Assembly: GCF_008642315.1 (NCBI RefSeq)
Contig: NZ_CP029192.1
Location: 6,200,001 to 6,264,000 of the forward strand
Reading direction: 5' to 3'
DNA length: 64,000 bases
From: Streptomyces venezuelae
GTDB taxonomy: Bacteria; Actinomycetota; Actinomycetes; Streptomycetales; Streptomycetaceae
The notes beneath the pieces are model-generated. The model saw nothing but the letters and a program-made list of their open reading frames with translations, did no database searches and was not told the origin of the DNA. The translations under genes were made by a program, and so were the position numbers. Shown here in pieces: positions 28,336-40,472 of the stretch. Each line of letters begins with the position of its first letter. Positions within the stretch are counted from its first letter, which is position 1.

Positions 28336-28962
28336 TCAGCCCGCCGTCGTCGTCGGCTTCGGGCGGCGTACGAGGAAGGCCGCCCCCGCCCCCGCCGCGA
28401 ACAGCGCGAGCAGTGAGACGCCCGTCGCCAGCCACGTCGCGCCCAGCCACTGGGCGCCGAAGTAGCCGAGGGCGACGCTGTAGCCGGCCCAGGCCACGCC
28501 CGCCAGGGCCGACCAGGGGAGGAACTCGCGCACCCTGCGGTGGGCCGCGCCCGCGCCGAGGGAGACGATCGAACGGCCGGCCGGTGCGAAGCGGGCGATG
28601 ACGACGAGGACGCCGCCGCCCCGTGCGAGCGCCGTGCCGAGGCGTTCCTGCGCGGTGGTCAGGCGCCGGGAACGGGCGATGGCGCGGTCGAGCCGTTCGC
28701 CGCCGCGCCAGGCGAGCCGGAAGGCGACCATGTCGCCGAGCACGGACGCCGTGGCCGCGCAGAGGGTGAGCATCATGATGTCGGGCACGGCGTGCGGGAC
28801 CTGCCCCGCCGCTCCCGTTCCCGCCGCCGCGGCCGCAGTCGCCGACATGATGACGATGACCCCGCTCGGCAGGACGGGCACGAAGACGTCGAACAGGACG
28901 GACAGGGCCACGACCGCGTAGATCCACGGACTGCCGGTCAACGCCCCCACAACTTCAAGCAC
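28336..28962 (-). CDS. DedA/SNARE-associated (VTT) membrane protein
   Basis: A 208-residue polytopic protein with the VTT-domain pattern: FDVFVPVLPSGVIVIMSA near the N-terminus, GDMVAFRLAWRGGERL mid-protein, then ARFAPAGRSIVSLGAGAA and three closing helices. DedA proteins are lipid flippase or envelope-homeostasis factors. The classic F-x-G-R-F-x-P-x-x-R motif is present in the variant RFAPAGR. GTG start at 28962. Confidence 0.85.
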   Translation of the reverse strand: MLEVVGALTGSPWIYAVVALSVLFDVFVPVLPSGVIVIMSATAAAAAGTGAAGQVPHAVPDIMMLTLCAATASVLGDMVAFRLAWRGGERLDRAIARSRRLTTAQERLGTALARGGGVLVVIARFAPAGRSIVSLGAGAAHRRVREFLPWSALAGVAWAGYSVALGYFGAQWLGATWLATGVSLLALFAAGAGAAFLVRRPKPTTTAG

Positions 28963-29198
28963 CGTAACTCCCCGTTACTCCCCGATCGGCAGCGCGTTGC
29001 CGCTGTTGTCGCGGAGAACGGCAGGGGCGGCCTTGGTGACAGCTGTACAGCGTACGCCGCGTGCGGGGCGCGGAGATCCACTGGGGCTTAGATGTTCCCT
29101 ACATCACGTTCACCCGGCTGCCTCCCCCGATGCGGCGTACGGCCCCGAAGTCCCGTACGAACGAGTAGGACGGCACGAGCGAGGGACGGTGGCGGGCG

Positions 29199-29816
29199 AT
29201 GGTGACGGTGGCGATGGCACGTACGGCGACGCGGATGGTCGCGGGCGCGGTGGTGGCGGTGCTGGCTGCGGGCGGCGGGCCGGTGGGTCCGGCGCACGCG
29301 GCCGGGTCCGCCTGGGCGCGGGCCGAGGCGTGGTTCGCGCCGCCGGCGGCCTTCATCCCGTCGCCGGCGGTCACGTACGACACGGCGTTGGTGCCCGCGG
29401 CGTCCTGGATCGAGGTGGAGCAGCGCAGCGTCGAGGGCGGCGCCACGACCGTCACGCTGAAGGTCAAGGGCATGAAGGCGGGGCACGCGTACGGCGTGCA
29501 CGTGCACCAGAAGCCGTGCGCGGCGAAGCCGGAGGCGGCGGGCGGTCACTACCAGCACCGCGTCGACCCGGTCCAGCCGTCGAAGGACCCCGCGTACGTC
29601 AACGCGGAGAACGAGGTGTGGCTCGACTTCACCGCCCGAGCGGACGGCTCCGGAAGTGCGACCGCACGGCACGACTGGGGCTTCAGGCCCGGCGAGGCGG
29701 CTTCCGTCGTGCTGCATGACGAGCCGGGCGGCGCCGGTGACCGCGCCGCGTGCTTCACGGTGCCGTTCGCGGCCCTGCCGGAGGCGCAGAAGTCGGGCGG
29801 GGCGTGGGGGGCGTGA
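29199..29816 (+). CDS. sodC: Exported superoxide dismutase (SodC family)
   Basis: A 205-residue secreted protein with a signal peptide ending about residue 36 (GPAHA-AGS). The fold shows GVHVHQKPC (two copper ligands and the disulfide Cys), GGHYQHRVDP (bridging-His position), NAENEVWLDFTARADG, and VVLHDEPGGAGDRAACF (third copper His and second Cys). Between GGHYQH and NAENE I see no His/Asp pair equivalent to the usual zinc ligands, so it may be a copper-only variant like that of mycobacteria. Likely scavenges extracellular superoxide. Confidence 0.8.
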   Translation: MVTVAMARTATRMVAGAVVAVLAAGGGPVGPAHAAGSAWARAEAWFAPPAAFIPSPAVTYDTALVPAASWIEVEQRSVEGGATTVTLKVKGMKAGHAYGVHVHQKPCAAKPEAAGGHYQHRVDPVQPSKDPAYVNAENEVWLDFTARADGSGSATARHDWGFRPGEAASVVLHDEPGGAGDRAACFTVPFAALPEAQKSGGAWGA

Positions 29817-29856
29817 CAAAAGGCCCCCGGTGAAAAGAGGCCCCAGTGAAAAAGGC

Positions 29857-29886
29857 CCCCCTCCCCGCACGCAGCGGGGAGAGGGG
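29857..29886. terminator. Hairpin between sodC and doxX
   Basis: CTCCCCGC at 29861-29868 pairs with GCGGGGAG at 29874-29881, extended by CCCC/GGGG with a bulge. It lies between convergent genes and can terminate both. Confidence 0.6.
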
Positions 29887-29899
29887 CGCGCCGTGCGGG

Positions 29900-30355
29900 T
29901 CAGGCCGCGACCGGCGTGCGCTTCGCCTCCGCGTCCTCCTCGTCGCCGCTCCTGCCCCGCGAGGCGAAGAGCCGGTCCAGGCCGAACGCGCCGGACCCGG
30001 TGAAGACGAAGAGCAGCATCGCCCAGCAGAAGATCGCCGCGGCCTCGCCGCCGTTCTCCATGGGCCACAGTGCCTCGGGCTGGTGGACCTTGAAGTAGGC
30101 GTAGGCCATCGAGCCGGACGAGATGAACGCGGCGGCGCGGGTGCCGAGGCCCAGCAGGACCAGGGCGCCGCCGACGAGCTGGATGACGGCCGCGTACCAG
30201 CTGGGCCAGGTGCCGGCGTCGATCGTGCCGCCGCCGTCCGCGCCGCCGAGGACGCCGAAGAGGGACGCGGCGCCGTGGCAGGCGAAGAGCAGGCCGATCA
30301 CGATGCGGAACAGGCCGAGGGCGTAGGGCTGGGCGCTGTCGAGACGTCCAGTCAT
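29900..30355 (-). CDS. DoxX family membrane protein
   Basis: A 151-residue protein with four transmembrane segments: LGLFRIVIGLLFACHGAASL, a WYAAVIQLVGGALVLLG segment, AAFISSGSMAYAYF and a final helix. The opening R-x-x-x-G-LL-x-x-H-G pattern and the YF-x-x-H-x-P segment are DoxX signatures. DoxX proteins act in membrane redox balance and thiol stress in mycobacteria. The start ATG 30355 is nine bases after AAGGAG. Confidence 0.88.
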   Translation of the reverse strand: MTGRLDSAQPYALGLFRIVIGLLFACHGAASLFGVLGGADGGGTIDAGTWPSWYAAVIQLVGGALVLLGLGTRAAAFISSGSMAYAYFKVHQPEALWPMENGGEAAAIFCWAMLLFVFTGSGAFGLDRLFASRGRSGDEEDAEAKRTPVAA

Positions 30356-30434
30356 GGTGGGGGACTCCTTCGGTTGGGGGACGGTAACCGAGCGGAGGCC
30401 CAAGATTAGGGCAACCTAATTAGTGCTTGCAAGT

Positions 30435-32417
30435 TCAACATTCGGTCATTCGGAGGTTCCGCTTCGGCTCGGCCCGGGGCGTGGGCGGCGTGCCGGCGGT
30501 ACCGGCCGCCGTGCGCAGGGCGGCGCGCGCCACCGCGTCGGCGTCCGACAGGGTCACCGAGTCGACGCCGGGTCTCGCACCGGCCGCGGTCACCCAGTGG
30601 ACCCCTTCCGTGGGCACCCCGAACGCGAACAGGCGTGCGTGTGCCCGACCGTGACGGTCGATCAGGTGATACGGGCGAGGGGACACGTCCACGCCTCCGG
30701 TTTCGTACCCGTCGACCACGTGGGTCCGGCACCGGCCGTCCGCGAGGAGGTGGTGCAGCAGCGCGTCGCCGGTGCGCCGCAGGTCGGGTTCGGGCAGCCG
30801 GGCCTCGATCAGGGAGGTGGCCCGGACGGCCGAGTCCGGTACGTCGGGGGAGTGCGCGACGAAGGCCCCGCCGTCGGACCACACGGTCAGGCGCGGTCCG
30901 AGCACGTCCAGGACCCCCGCCTCGATCAGTGCCGTCATCTCCTCGATGCGGCGGCGCGGCGGGCCGATGGAGAGGAAGGCGTTGAGCGGCGTGTACCAGC
31001 GGTCGAGGTGGTCGCGGCGCGAGACCCCGGAGAGCCCGCCGTGGTCGACGACGCCGCGGAGTTCGTTGCGCAGGTCGCGGAGCACGTCGAGTGCGGCCTT
31101 CAGCGGTCCCGCGACGTTGCCGAGCGCGGCCTGCGCCGCGTCCTCGCGCAACCGACCGAGCAGCCACGCGCGGTGGTCCCGCGGGGAGGTGAAGGGCCGG
31201 GCCGGATGCGGCGCGGCGAGCCGCTCCCAGGACCAGCGCTCGGCATCACCGACACCGAACTCGGCCAGGACGAGGGCCTCGTGGGGGCTTCCGTGGTCAG
31301 CGGCGAGAAACCGCTCCCGGAAGTCACGCGTGCGCGAGCCGTCGCCCGGGGCGGAAACGTCCGAACGGCTTTCGCCCCGCCCCGCGATCAGCGCCTCGTA
31401 GTAGACCGTCTCCACCTCCTTCGCGATCAGGGGCCATATCTCGGCGAGGAAGTCGGGTGCGTCGCCGCTGTCCGCGCGCTTGCGGAAGCGGGCGACCGCG
31501 TCGGCGGTGAGGACGGCCGGCTCGTGGCGTCCGTAGGGGCCCTTCGCGTTGTCGCCGCGTGCTTGGTAGGGGACACCGCGCCGCGATCCCGCGTACAGGC
31601 GCGGCTCGCGGCCCGACGGTTCGTAGCGCAGGGTCCCGTCGGGCATGCGTGCGTATCGGCCGCCGCGGGCCTCCGTCAACAGGGCCATGTGGTCGAAGAA
31701 GTTGAGGCCGAGGCCGCGCAGCAGGACCCGCTCGCCGGGGGCGATGACGGAAAGGTCCAGGTCGGCGGGGTTGGCGGGCGGGAAGTGGCGCAGACCGTGC
31801 CGTGCCGCGTGGGCTGTCAGACGTCGCTGCTCCGGTCCCGGCGCCGTCGGCAGATGGCCCTGGGCGAGGACGACCGCACAGAGCCCGGACAGTACGAGGC
31901 CGTCGTCCAGTACGAGGGTCTGGAGCCCGTCGGCCGTCTCGTCCAGGCGCACCGCACGCGCCGCGTGCACCCGGACCCGGACCGTTCCGGGTGCCCGCCG
32001 CACCGCCTCCGCGAACACCCACTCCAGATAGCGGCCGTAGCAGGCGCGGGTCGGGTAGTCGTCGGGCCCGAGCCCGGGGACCCGCCCGTCGGCGGCCCAC
32101 TCGTACAGGCTCGGGCCCGTGCGTATCGGCCCCGAACAGTCGACGCTCGCGTCGGTGAAGAGGGTCACCTGGGAGGCGACCGTGTTCATCAGGAGCTCGG
32201 AGGGCTGTGCCGTACGCCAGACACGGCCCGCGCCGGGCGGGTCCGGGTCGACGACATGGACCGTCAGGTGCGCCCCGGGCGGGAGGAGGTCGGCCGCCGA
32301 CGCGCAGAGCCGTTCGAGCACGCTGGTGCCGCGGGGGCCTGCACCGACCAGGGCGAGCGCGGGCGGGCTCGACGCGTGGACGGGTGCGGGTATTCGTACA
32401 GACGCAGACGGAGACAA
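30435..32417 (-). CDS. FAD/NAD(P)-binding protein (NAD_binding_9 type)
   Basis: A 660-residue protein. The N-terminal ALALVGAGPRGTSVLERL is the FAD-binding GxGxxG fold of this family, followed by HVVDPDPPGAGRVW and QPSELLMNTVASQVTLF. A conserved YGRYLEW segment, a second nucleotide motif LRGLGLNFFDHMALL and a C-terminal substrate region complete the layout. The start appears to be TTG 32417, eight bases after GGGAG; no ATG or GTG upstream or nearby fits the fold. Redox substrate unknown; relatives act on amino acid or peptide-derived metabolites. Confidence 0.8.
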   Translation of the reverse strand: MSPSASVRIPAPVHASSPPALALVGAGPRGTSVLERLCASAADLLPPGAHLTVHVVDPDPPGAGRVWRTAQPSELLMNTVASQVTLFTDASVDCSGPIRTGPSLYEWAADGRVPGLGPDDYPTRACYGRYLEWVFAEAVRRAPGTVRVRVHAARAVRLDETADGLQTLVLDDGLVLSGLCAVVLAQGHLPTAPGPEQRRLTAHAARHGLRHFPPANPADLDLSVIAPGERVLLRGLGLNFFDHMALLTEARGGRYARMPDGTLRYEPSGREPRLYAGSRRGVPYQARGDNAKGPYGRHEPAVLTADAVARFRKRADSGDAPDFLAEIWPLIAKEVETVYYEALIAGRGESRSDVSAPGDGSRTRDFRERFLAADHGSPHEALVLAEFGVGDAERWSWERLAAPHPARPFTSPRDHRAWLLGRLREDAAQAALGNVAGPLKAALDVLRDLRNELRGVVDHGGLSGVSRRDHLDRWYTPLNAFLSIGPPRRRIEEMTALIEAGVLDVLGPRLTVWSDGGAFVAHSPDVPDSAVRATSLIEARLPEPDLRRTGDALLHHLLADGRCRTHVVDGYETGGVDVSPRPYHLIDRHGRAHARLFAFGVPTEGVHWVTAAGARPGVDSVTLSDADAVARAALRTAAGTAGTPPTPRAEPKRNLRMTEC

Positions 32418-32561
32418 AAGCGTGACTCCCGGGGCATTGAGGACGCTGGAACCAGACGGTCCGCATCATCATGCCGTCGCCGCCCCCGCTGCCGAACCCC
32501 GAACGTGTAAGGGACTGGTGCCGCAGGAGCGCCGCGGGGACGCTTCTCCCTCACCGGCCCT

Positions 32562-34220
32562 TCACGAAAGCCGCGTCTCGTCCGCCGTCTCGAGGCGTAC
32601 GCCCCCGCCCCGCACCGCCCGCGCCTGATCCAGCCTCAGCCGTGCCGAACGGCCGCGCAGGGTGAGCGTCATGAGCTGATTGCCGAACCAGGGGCCGCCC
32701 GTCCTGCGCCAGTCGATGCCCGCCTGCGACACCTTGGCGTGCCGGGCGAACCGTCGCCCGAGGCGGCGTCCCACCCGGCTCCAGCCGAAGCGGAACCCGA
32801 GCCTGATCGACCTGGGGATGGAGTTGTGGACCGGCGAGCAGGTCAGCTGGAGCACCCGCGCGTCGGGCCCGTCGCCTCCGGGCCAGTTCGGCTCGGCCAC
32901 GTAGGCATGGTGGACGTCGCCGGAGAGCACGCAGACCGTCGCGGGAGCCCCCGGGCCCGAACCCGCCTCCGCGATCAGCGCGGTGAGCGCTTCGAAGGAG
33001 GCCGGGAACGCGGCCCAGTGCTCCAGGTCGGAGCGCCGCCGCAGGTTCTCCCCGAACCGGGCCCAGCGCTCGCCGCGCTCACCCCGGCAGAGCGCGGCGT
33101 TCCACCCCTCGGCGTCATGGATGAGGTGGGGGAGCAGCCAGGGCAGCGAGGTGCCGATGAGGAGATGGTCGTACGTCCCCGGATCCGCGAGGGCCTGTTC
33201 GCGCACCCACTCCGCCTCGGCGGCGTCGAGCATCGCGCGCTCGCCCTCCGCGAGGACGCGGGCCGCGCGGGTGTCCACCATCAGCAGCCGGACCCGCCCG
33301 AAGTCCCGTCGGTAGCTCCAGCGGGCGGCGCCCGCGTCCGCGTCGGCCGTGGCGGCGAAGGCGCGGAGCACGTCCGTGCCGTCCGGGGTCGCGCACACGG
33401 AGGCGTAGAGCTTGTCGTGGGCCAGTTCGTCGGGGGGCAGGTTGCCGAGGTGCTGGTAGACCCAGTACGACATGAGGCCGCTCAGGATCCGCTCGCGCCA
33501 CCAGGGCGTGGCCCGCATCTCGGCGACCCAGGAGGCGCTGGTGTTCCAGTCGTCGATCACGTCGTGATCATCGAAGACCATGTTGCTGGGGACGGTCGAC
33601 AGGAGCCAGCGCACCTCCGGGTCGAGCCAGGACTCGTCATAGAGGTGCGTGTACTCCTCGTAGTCAGCGACCTGCGCACCCGGAGGGGCGGTGAGGTCGC
33701 GGCGGGCGGCGAGCCAGCGCTGGGTGGCCTTGGAGGTCTGGTCCGCGTACACCTGATCGCCCAGGAGCAGCAGCACGTCCGGGCGTTCGGAGGCCGGGTC
33801 GGCGGCGATGCGGGCGGCGAGCGTGTCCAGCGCGTCGGGCCCCACGGGGTCGTGCTCGCCGGAGGGCGGGGCGGCCCACCGGCAGGAGCCGAACGTGACC
33901 CGCAGCTCCTCGTCGCCCGCGCCGGACTCCGCGGGCGTGCGGATGGTGCTCGCGGGGAAGGGCGAATCGGGCAGCGGCCACACGGCGGCGGCCGCGTCGT
34001 CGCCGAGCCGCACCTCGTACGCCGTCTCCGTGCCCGGCGTCAGGCCGGTGACGGGCACGAGCGCGTAGTGATGGCCGGAGATCTGGAAGGTCCGCGCCGC
34101 GCCGCCCGCGCCGTCCGCGCACCGCACCTCGGCGGTGCAGGGCCGGTCGGCCTCGACCCAGACGGTCGCCGTGGAACCGTCGACGTACCTCAGCAGTGGA
34201 CCCAGGCGCAGCCGTGCCAC
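32562..34220 (-). CDS. PhoD-like alkaline phosphatase/phosphodiesterase
   Basis: A 552-residue metallophosphatase without a signal peptide. An N-terminal Ig-like domain (about 1-100; ATVWVEADRPCTAEVR) precedes the catalytic domain. Metal ligands are visible in TFGSCRW, LLLGDQVYAD, MVFDDHDVIDDW, GTSLPWLLP and LSGDVHHAYVAE. The lack of an export signal differs from the secreted Tat-dependent PhoD; this matches the cytoplasmic PhoD-like group of Streptomyces. GTG start 34220 behind GGAAGGTGA. Confidence 0.85.
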   Translation of the reverse strand: MARLRLGPLLRYVDGSTATVWVEADRPCTAEVRCADGAGGAARTFQISGHHYALVPVTGLTPGTETAYEVRLGDDAAAAVWPLPDSPFPASTIRTPAESGAGDEELRVTFGSCRWAAPPSGEHDPVGPDALDTLAARIAADPASERPDVLLLLGDQVYADQTSKATQRWLAARRDLTAPPGAQVADYEEYTHLYDESWLDPEVRWLLSTVPSNMVFDDHDVIDDWNTSASWVAEMRATPWWRERILSGLMSYWVYQHLGNLPPDELAHDKLYASVCATPDGTDVLRAFAATADADAGAARWSYRRDFGRVRLLMVDTRAARVLAEGERAMLDAAEAEWVREQALADPGTYDHLLIGTSLPWLLPHLIHDAEGWNAALCRGERGERWARFGENLRRRSDLEHWAAFPASFEALTALIAEAGSGPGAPATVCVLSGDVHHAYVAEPNWPGGDGPDARVLQLTCSPVHNSIPRSIRLGFRFGWSRVGRRLGRRFARHAKVSQAGIDWRRTGGPWFGNQLMTLTLRGRSARLRLDQARAVRGGGVRLETADETRLS

Positions 34221-34341
34221 AGATGATCACCTTCCTCCGTCGCCCCGTACGGTACGGAACGACGGGGAAGGGCGGGCCGGTTCCGCGAGAACGGGCCCGG
34301 CGATTGCGGGAACGGTTCAGCAGTCGTCGAGGACGAACGGT

Positions 34342-35004
34342 TCAGCAGCCGCTGAGGACGGAGGTGAGCTTGCTCTTCTCCTCGGTGTTCACGCTCAGGT
34401 TGTAGTGGTGCTTCACGTCCACCCACATCCGGGCGTAGTAGCAGTGGTACGAGGCGGTGGGCGGCATCCACTCCGCCGGGTCCTTGTCGCCCTTGGCCTG
34501 GTTCACGTTGTCGGTCACGGCGATCAGCTGCGGCCGGGTCAGGTCGTTGGCGAAGCCCTCGCGCTGCGCGGTGGTCCAGCTGTTCGCGCCGGACTTCCAG
34601 GCCTCGGAGAGCGGCACGACGTGGTCGATGTCGAGGTCGGACGCGACGGTCCAGGTGGCGCCGTCGTAGGCGGACTTCCAGGTGCCGGAGGTGGCGGCGC
34701 AGCTGGAGTCCTGCTGGACGTTCGTGCCGTCGCGCTTGAGGACGACCTCGCGGGTGTTGCAGGCGCCGGACTGCGTCTTCCAGTGCGGGAACTTGTCGCG
34801 GCTGTAGCCGTCGGAGGAGCCCTCGGCCTTGACGGTGAGGCCGCCGAGGTAGGTCCGGGCGGTGGCGGCGCTGACCGGGGCCGGGGGAGCGGCCTGGGCG
34901 GAGGTGCCGGTGACGAGGGTGGCGGCGGATGCGAGGGCGACGGCTGCGGCGGCGAAGGCGGGCCGGGTGAAGCGGGTGCGTCGACGCGCGTAGACAGCGG
35001 ACAT
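34342..35004 (-). CDS. Secreted HNH nuclease (DUF1524 family)
   Basis: A 220-residue exported nuclease. The signal peptide ends about residue 39 (AQA-APP). The catalytic motif is DLDIDHVVPLSEAW, with the general-base His near residue 127, followed by NDLTRPQLIAVTDNVNQAKG and KDPAEWMPP, the Asn and Asp of DUF1524 HNH folds. Two disulfides are possible (ACN, SSC, HCYY, SGC). Start ATG 35004 has a strong AGGAG. It may degrade extracellular nucleic acid for nutrients. The 3' end is duplicated downstream. Confidence 0.88.
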   Translation of the reverse strand: MSAVYARRRTRFTRPAFAAAAVALASAATLVTGTSAQAAPPAPVSAATARTYLGGLTVKAEGSSDGYSRDKFPHWKTQSGACNTREVVLKRDGTNVQQDSSCAATSGTWKSAYDGATWTVASDLDIDHVVPLSEAWKSGANSWTTAQREGFANDLTRPQLIAVTDNVNQAKGDKDPAEWMPPTASYHCYYARMWVDVKHHYNLSVNTEEKSKLTSVLSGC

Positions 35005-35244
35005 GCGAACTCCTCGTGTGTGGGGGGTTGTTGACCGGTGGGGCGGTCATCGTCGCGGGCACGGGTTGATTGCGGATGAGCTACTGGTGACAGGGTCGCG
35101 TCAAATAGGTGCGGACTTCAAGAGTTCTGGCACCGCGTCATATGCGTGTCGCGTGCGGGGAGTTGCCCGCCTGTGATCCAGGTCACTGCCCGGTGGGGCA
35201 AAAGTCCCTGGCCAGGGGTGGTCGGGAGTCGCGTACGATGGACG

Positions 35245-35356
35245 GCGCAGAAGGGGAGTAGCTCTTCGCCGGACCGTCGACATACTGCTCAGCTCGTCTG
35301 AGCCGGCGCCCGGAGGCAGGCCCCACGGGGCAGGCCAGCGAGACCTTCGGCAAGCA
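35245..35356 (+). ncRNA. yybP-ykoY manganese riboswitch
   Basis: The region 35005-35513 has no gene but holds this leader. It shows the family's conserved blocks in order: AAGGGGAGTAGC (35251-35262), CGTCGACATAC (35275-35285) and GCGAGACCTTCGGC (35338-35351), separated by variable GC-rich helices. The following gene encodes a TMEM165/GDT1 transporter, a known target of this riboswitch class. Mn2+ binding would favour expression of an exporter. Confidence 0.85.
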
Positions 35357-35361
35357 GTGCG

Positions 35362-35384
35362 GGCGTACGCATGACGCGTACGCC
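35362..35384 (+). promoter_or_regulatory. Leader hairpin after the riboswitch
   Basis: GGCGTACGC at 35362-35370 pairs perfectly with GCGTACGCC at 35376-35384 around ATGAC. It follows the aptamer by five bases and may form part of the expression platform. The next 130 bases contain short GTCCACACCCGTGTACGTCC-like direct repeats before the start codon. Confidence 0.5.
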
Positions 35385-35513
35385 ATGACGTCCACACCCG
35401 TGTACGTCCAGACGTCCACATCCGTGTGCGTCCGTGTGCGCTGCCGTGCCGAGGTGTCGTACGCGAAATGGTGGAACACTCTCGGTGGGGCGGCCCGACC
35501 GATTGAGGAACCC

Positions 35514-36095
35514 TTGATCAGCTTCAGCGTGATGGCGCTCGTCTTCGGCGTCGTCTTCCTGGCCGAGCTGCCGGACAAGACCGCACTGGCCGGTCTCGTC
35601 CTCGGCACGCGCTACCGCGCCTCCTACGTCTTCGCGGGCGTCGCCGCCGCCTTCACCGTCCACGTGGTGCTCGCCGTCGCGGCGGGCAGTGTCCTGACCC
35701 TGCTCCCGCAGCAGCTGGTCCACGCGCTCACGGGCGTCCTCTTCCTGGCCGGCGCCGCGATGCTGCTGTTCAAGGGCGGCGACGACGAGGAAGAGGTCAA
35801 GCAGCCCGAGAACCAGAGCTTCTGGAAGGTGTCCGGCGCGGGCTTCATGCTCATCCTCGTCGCCGAGTTCGGCGATCTGACGCAGATCATGACCGCCAAC
35901 CTGGCCGCCCGCTACGACGACCCGATCTCCGTGGGCCTCGGCGCGGTGCTCGCCCTGTGGGCGGTCGCCGGGCTCGGCATCGTCGGCGGAAAGGCGCTGA
36001 TGAAGCGGGTTCCGCTGTCGCTCATCACGAAGATCGCGGCCCTGCTGATGCTGGGGCTCGGGGTGTGGAGCCTCTACGAGGCGATCGCCGCCTGA
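35514..36095 (+). CDS. TMEM165/GDT1 family cation transporter
   Basis: A 193-residue membrane protein with six helices in two homologous halves. Each half carries the family ion-binding motif: AELPDKTALAG near the N-terminus and AEFGDLTQIM in the second half, separated by an acidic loop (GGDDEEEVK). Members export Mn2+ or exchange Ca2+/Mn2+ with H+. The start is TTG 35514 behind GAGGA; longer frames read through the riboswitch leader and are not used. The upstream yybP-ykoY riboswitch supports manganese export. Confidence 0.9.
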   Translation: MISFSVMALVFGVVFLAELPDKTALAGLVLGTRYRASYVFAGVAAAFTVHVVLAVAAGSVLTLLPQQLVHALTGVLFLAGAAMLLFKGGDDEEEVKQPENQSFWKVSGAGFMLILVAEFGDLTQIMTANLAARYDDPISVGLGAVLALWAVAGLGIVGGKALMKRVPLSLITKIAALLMLGLGVWSLYEAIAA

Positions 36096-36289
36096 CGGTG
36101 AGGTGAGGTGAGGCTAGGCGGTCGGGGCTGAGGTCGGGGTCAGGTCCGGGATCGGGGGCGGGATCTCGGGGGCGGGGTCGACGGGATGATTGACCCGGTT
36201 TGCGGCACGTCCCTTTTGGGTCGCTTGGGCGGTGTGACCTGCGGCGTTGGCTTTTGCGGCCCGCGTTTTGTACCGTGCAGGAACAAAGT

Positions 36290-36325
36290 GGCTCCGCCCG
36301 TACTCCCTGACCGGCGGGCGGAGCC
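36290..36325 (+). promoter_or_regulatory. Stem-loop in leader of HAD phosphatase gene
   Basis: GGCTCCGCCCG at 36290-36300 pairs with CGGGCGGAGCC at 36315-36325, an 11-bp perfect stem with a 14-base loop, 41 bases before the start codon. No poly-T follows. It could be an attenuator or the terminator of a short leader. Confidence 0.45.
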
Positions 36326-36365
36326 GCCTTGATCTTCCGCCGCCTCTGCGCTCTGGAGCACTCCG

Positions 36366-37055
36366 ATGACGGCCACGGCCACGACCGCCGACCTTGTCGC
36401 ACCCGTCCTGACCGCCCGCGCCGTCCTCCTCGACATGGACGGCACCCTCGTCAACTCCGACGCCGTCGTCGAACGCTGCTGGCAGCGCTGGTCCGCACGG
36501 CACGGCCTCGACTTCGACGAGGTCATCAAGGTCGTCCACGGGCGGCAGGGGTACGCGTCCATGGCGGTGCTGCTGCCCGAGCGGCCCATGGAGGAGAACT
36601 ACGCGGAGAACCGCGAGATGCTCGCCGCCGAGACCGCCGACATGGAGGGCGTCGTCCCGGTACCGGGCGCCCCCGCGTTCCTGGCCGCCCTGACCGGCCT
36701 GCGCCTGCCGCACGCGCTCGTGACCTCCGCCGACGTGCCGCTGTCCACCGGACGGATGGCCGCGGCCGGGCTCGCCCTGCCGGACGTGCGGGTGACCGCG
36801 GAGAGCGTCGGCGCGAGCAAGCCGGACCCCGAGGGGTTCCTCAAGGGAGCGGCCGCGCTCGGCTTCGACCCGGCGGACTGCATCGTCTTCGAGGACTCCG
36901 AGGCGGGAATCCGCGCGGGCCAGGCGGCCGGCATGCGCGTCGTGGGCGTGGGCCCGCGCGCCGGACAGTTCGGCCCCACGGTGCACGTCGAGGACCTGAC
37001 GGGGGTCGGGGTGGCCGACGCGGGCGACGGCTCGATCCGCCTCACGTTCGACTGA
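36366..37055 (+). CDS. HAD-IA sugar-phosphate phosphatase
   Basis: A 229-residue HAD hydrolase of the beta-phosphoglucomutase/sugar-phosphatase group. Motif I is LLDMDGTLVNSD (nucleophile Asp23 and acid Asp25), motif II is ALVTSADVPLS, the conserved Lys is in ASKPDPEGF, and motif IV is VFEDSEAGIRAG. A helical cap lies at about 30-95. Likely substrates are sugar monophosphates. The 186 bases after it contain imperfect pyrimidine-rich repeats and no gene. Confidence 0.85.
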   Translation: MTATATTADLVAPVLTARAVLLDMDGTLVNSDAVVERCWQRWSARHGLDFDEVIKVVHGRQGYASMAVLLPERPMEENYAENREMLAAETADMEGVVPVPGAPAFLAALTGLRLPHALVTSADVPLSTGRMAAAGLALPDVRVTAESVGASKPDPEGFLKGAAALGFDPADCIVFEDSEAGIRAGQAAGMRVVGVGPRAGQFGPTVHVEDLTGVGVADAGDGSIRLTFD

Positions 37056-37242
37056 GGTCGGAGGGACCTCGGGCCCGGTCCCGCTTTCGCGGCCGGCACC
37101 GCTCGCAGGCTGCGGTCCCGCTGCCCGGGCCCGGTCTTGCTCGCAGTCTCCGGTCCTGTTCTCAGGCCCGTCACCCGCTCAGGGCCCCATCCCGCACCCG
37201 AAGCTCCATCCCGCGCCCAGGCCCGTCCCGCTCCCGTCACGG

Positions 37243-40424
<3,182 letters not shown>

Positions 40425-40472
40425 CCGCGGGCCACCGGGCCCCCAGGCCCTTCCCTCGCCGACCGCCCGCCG

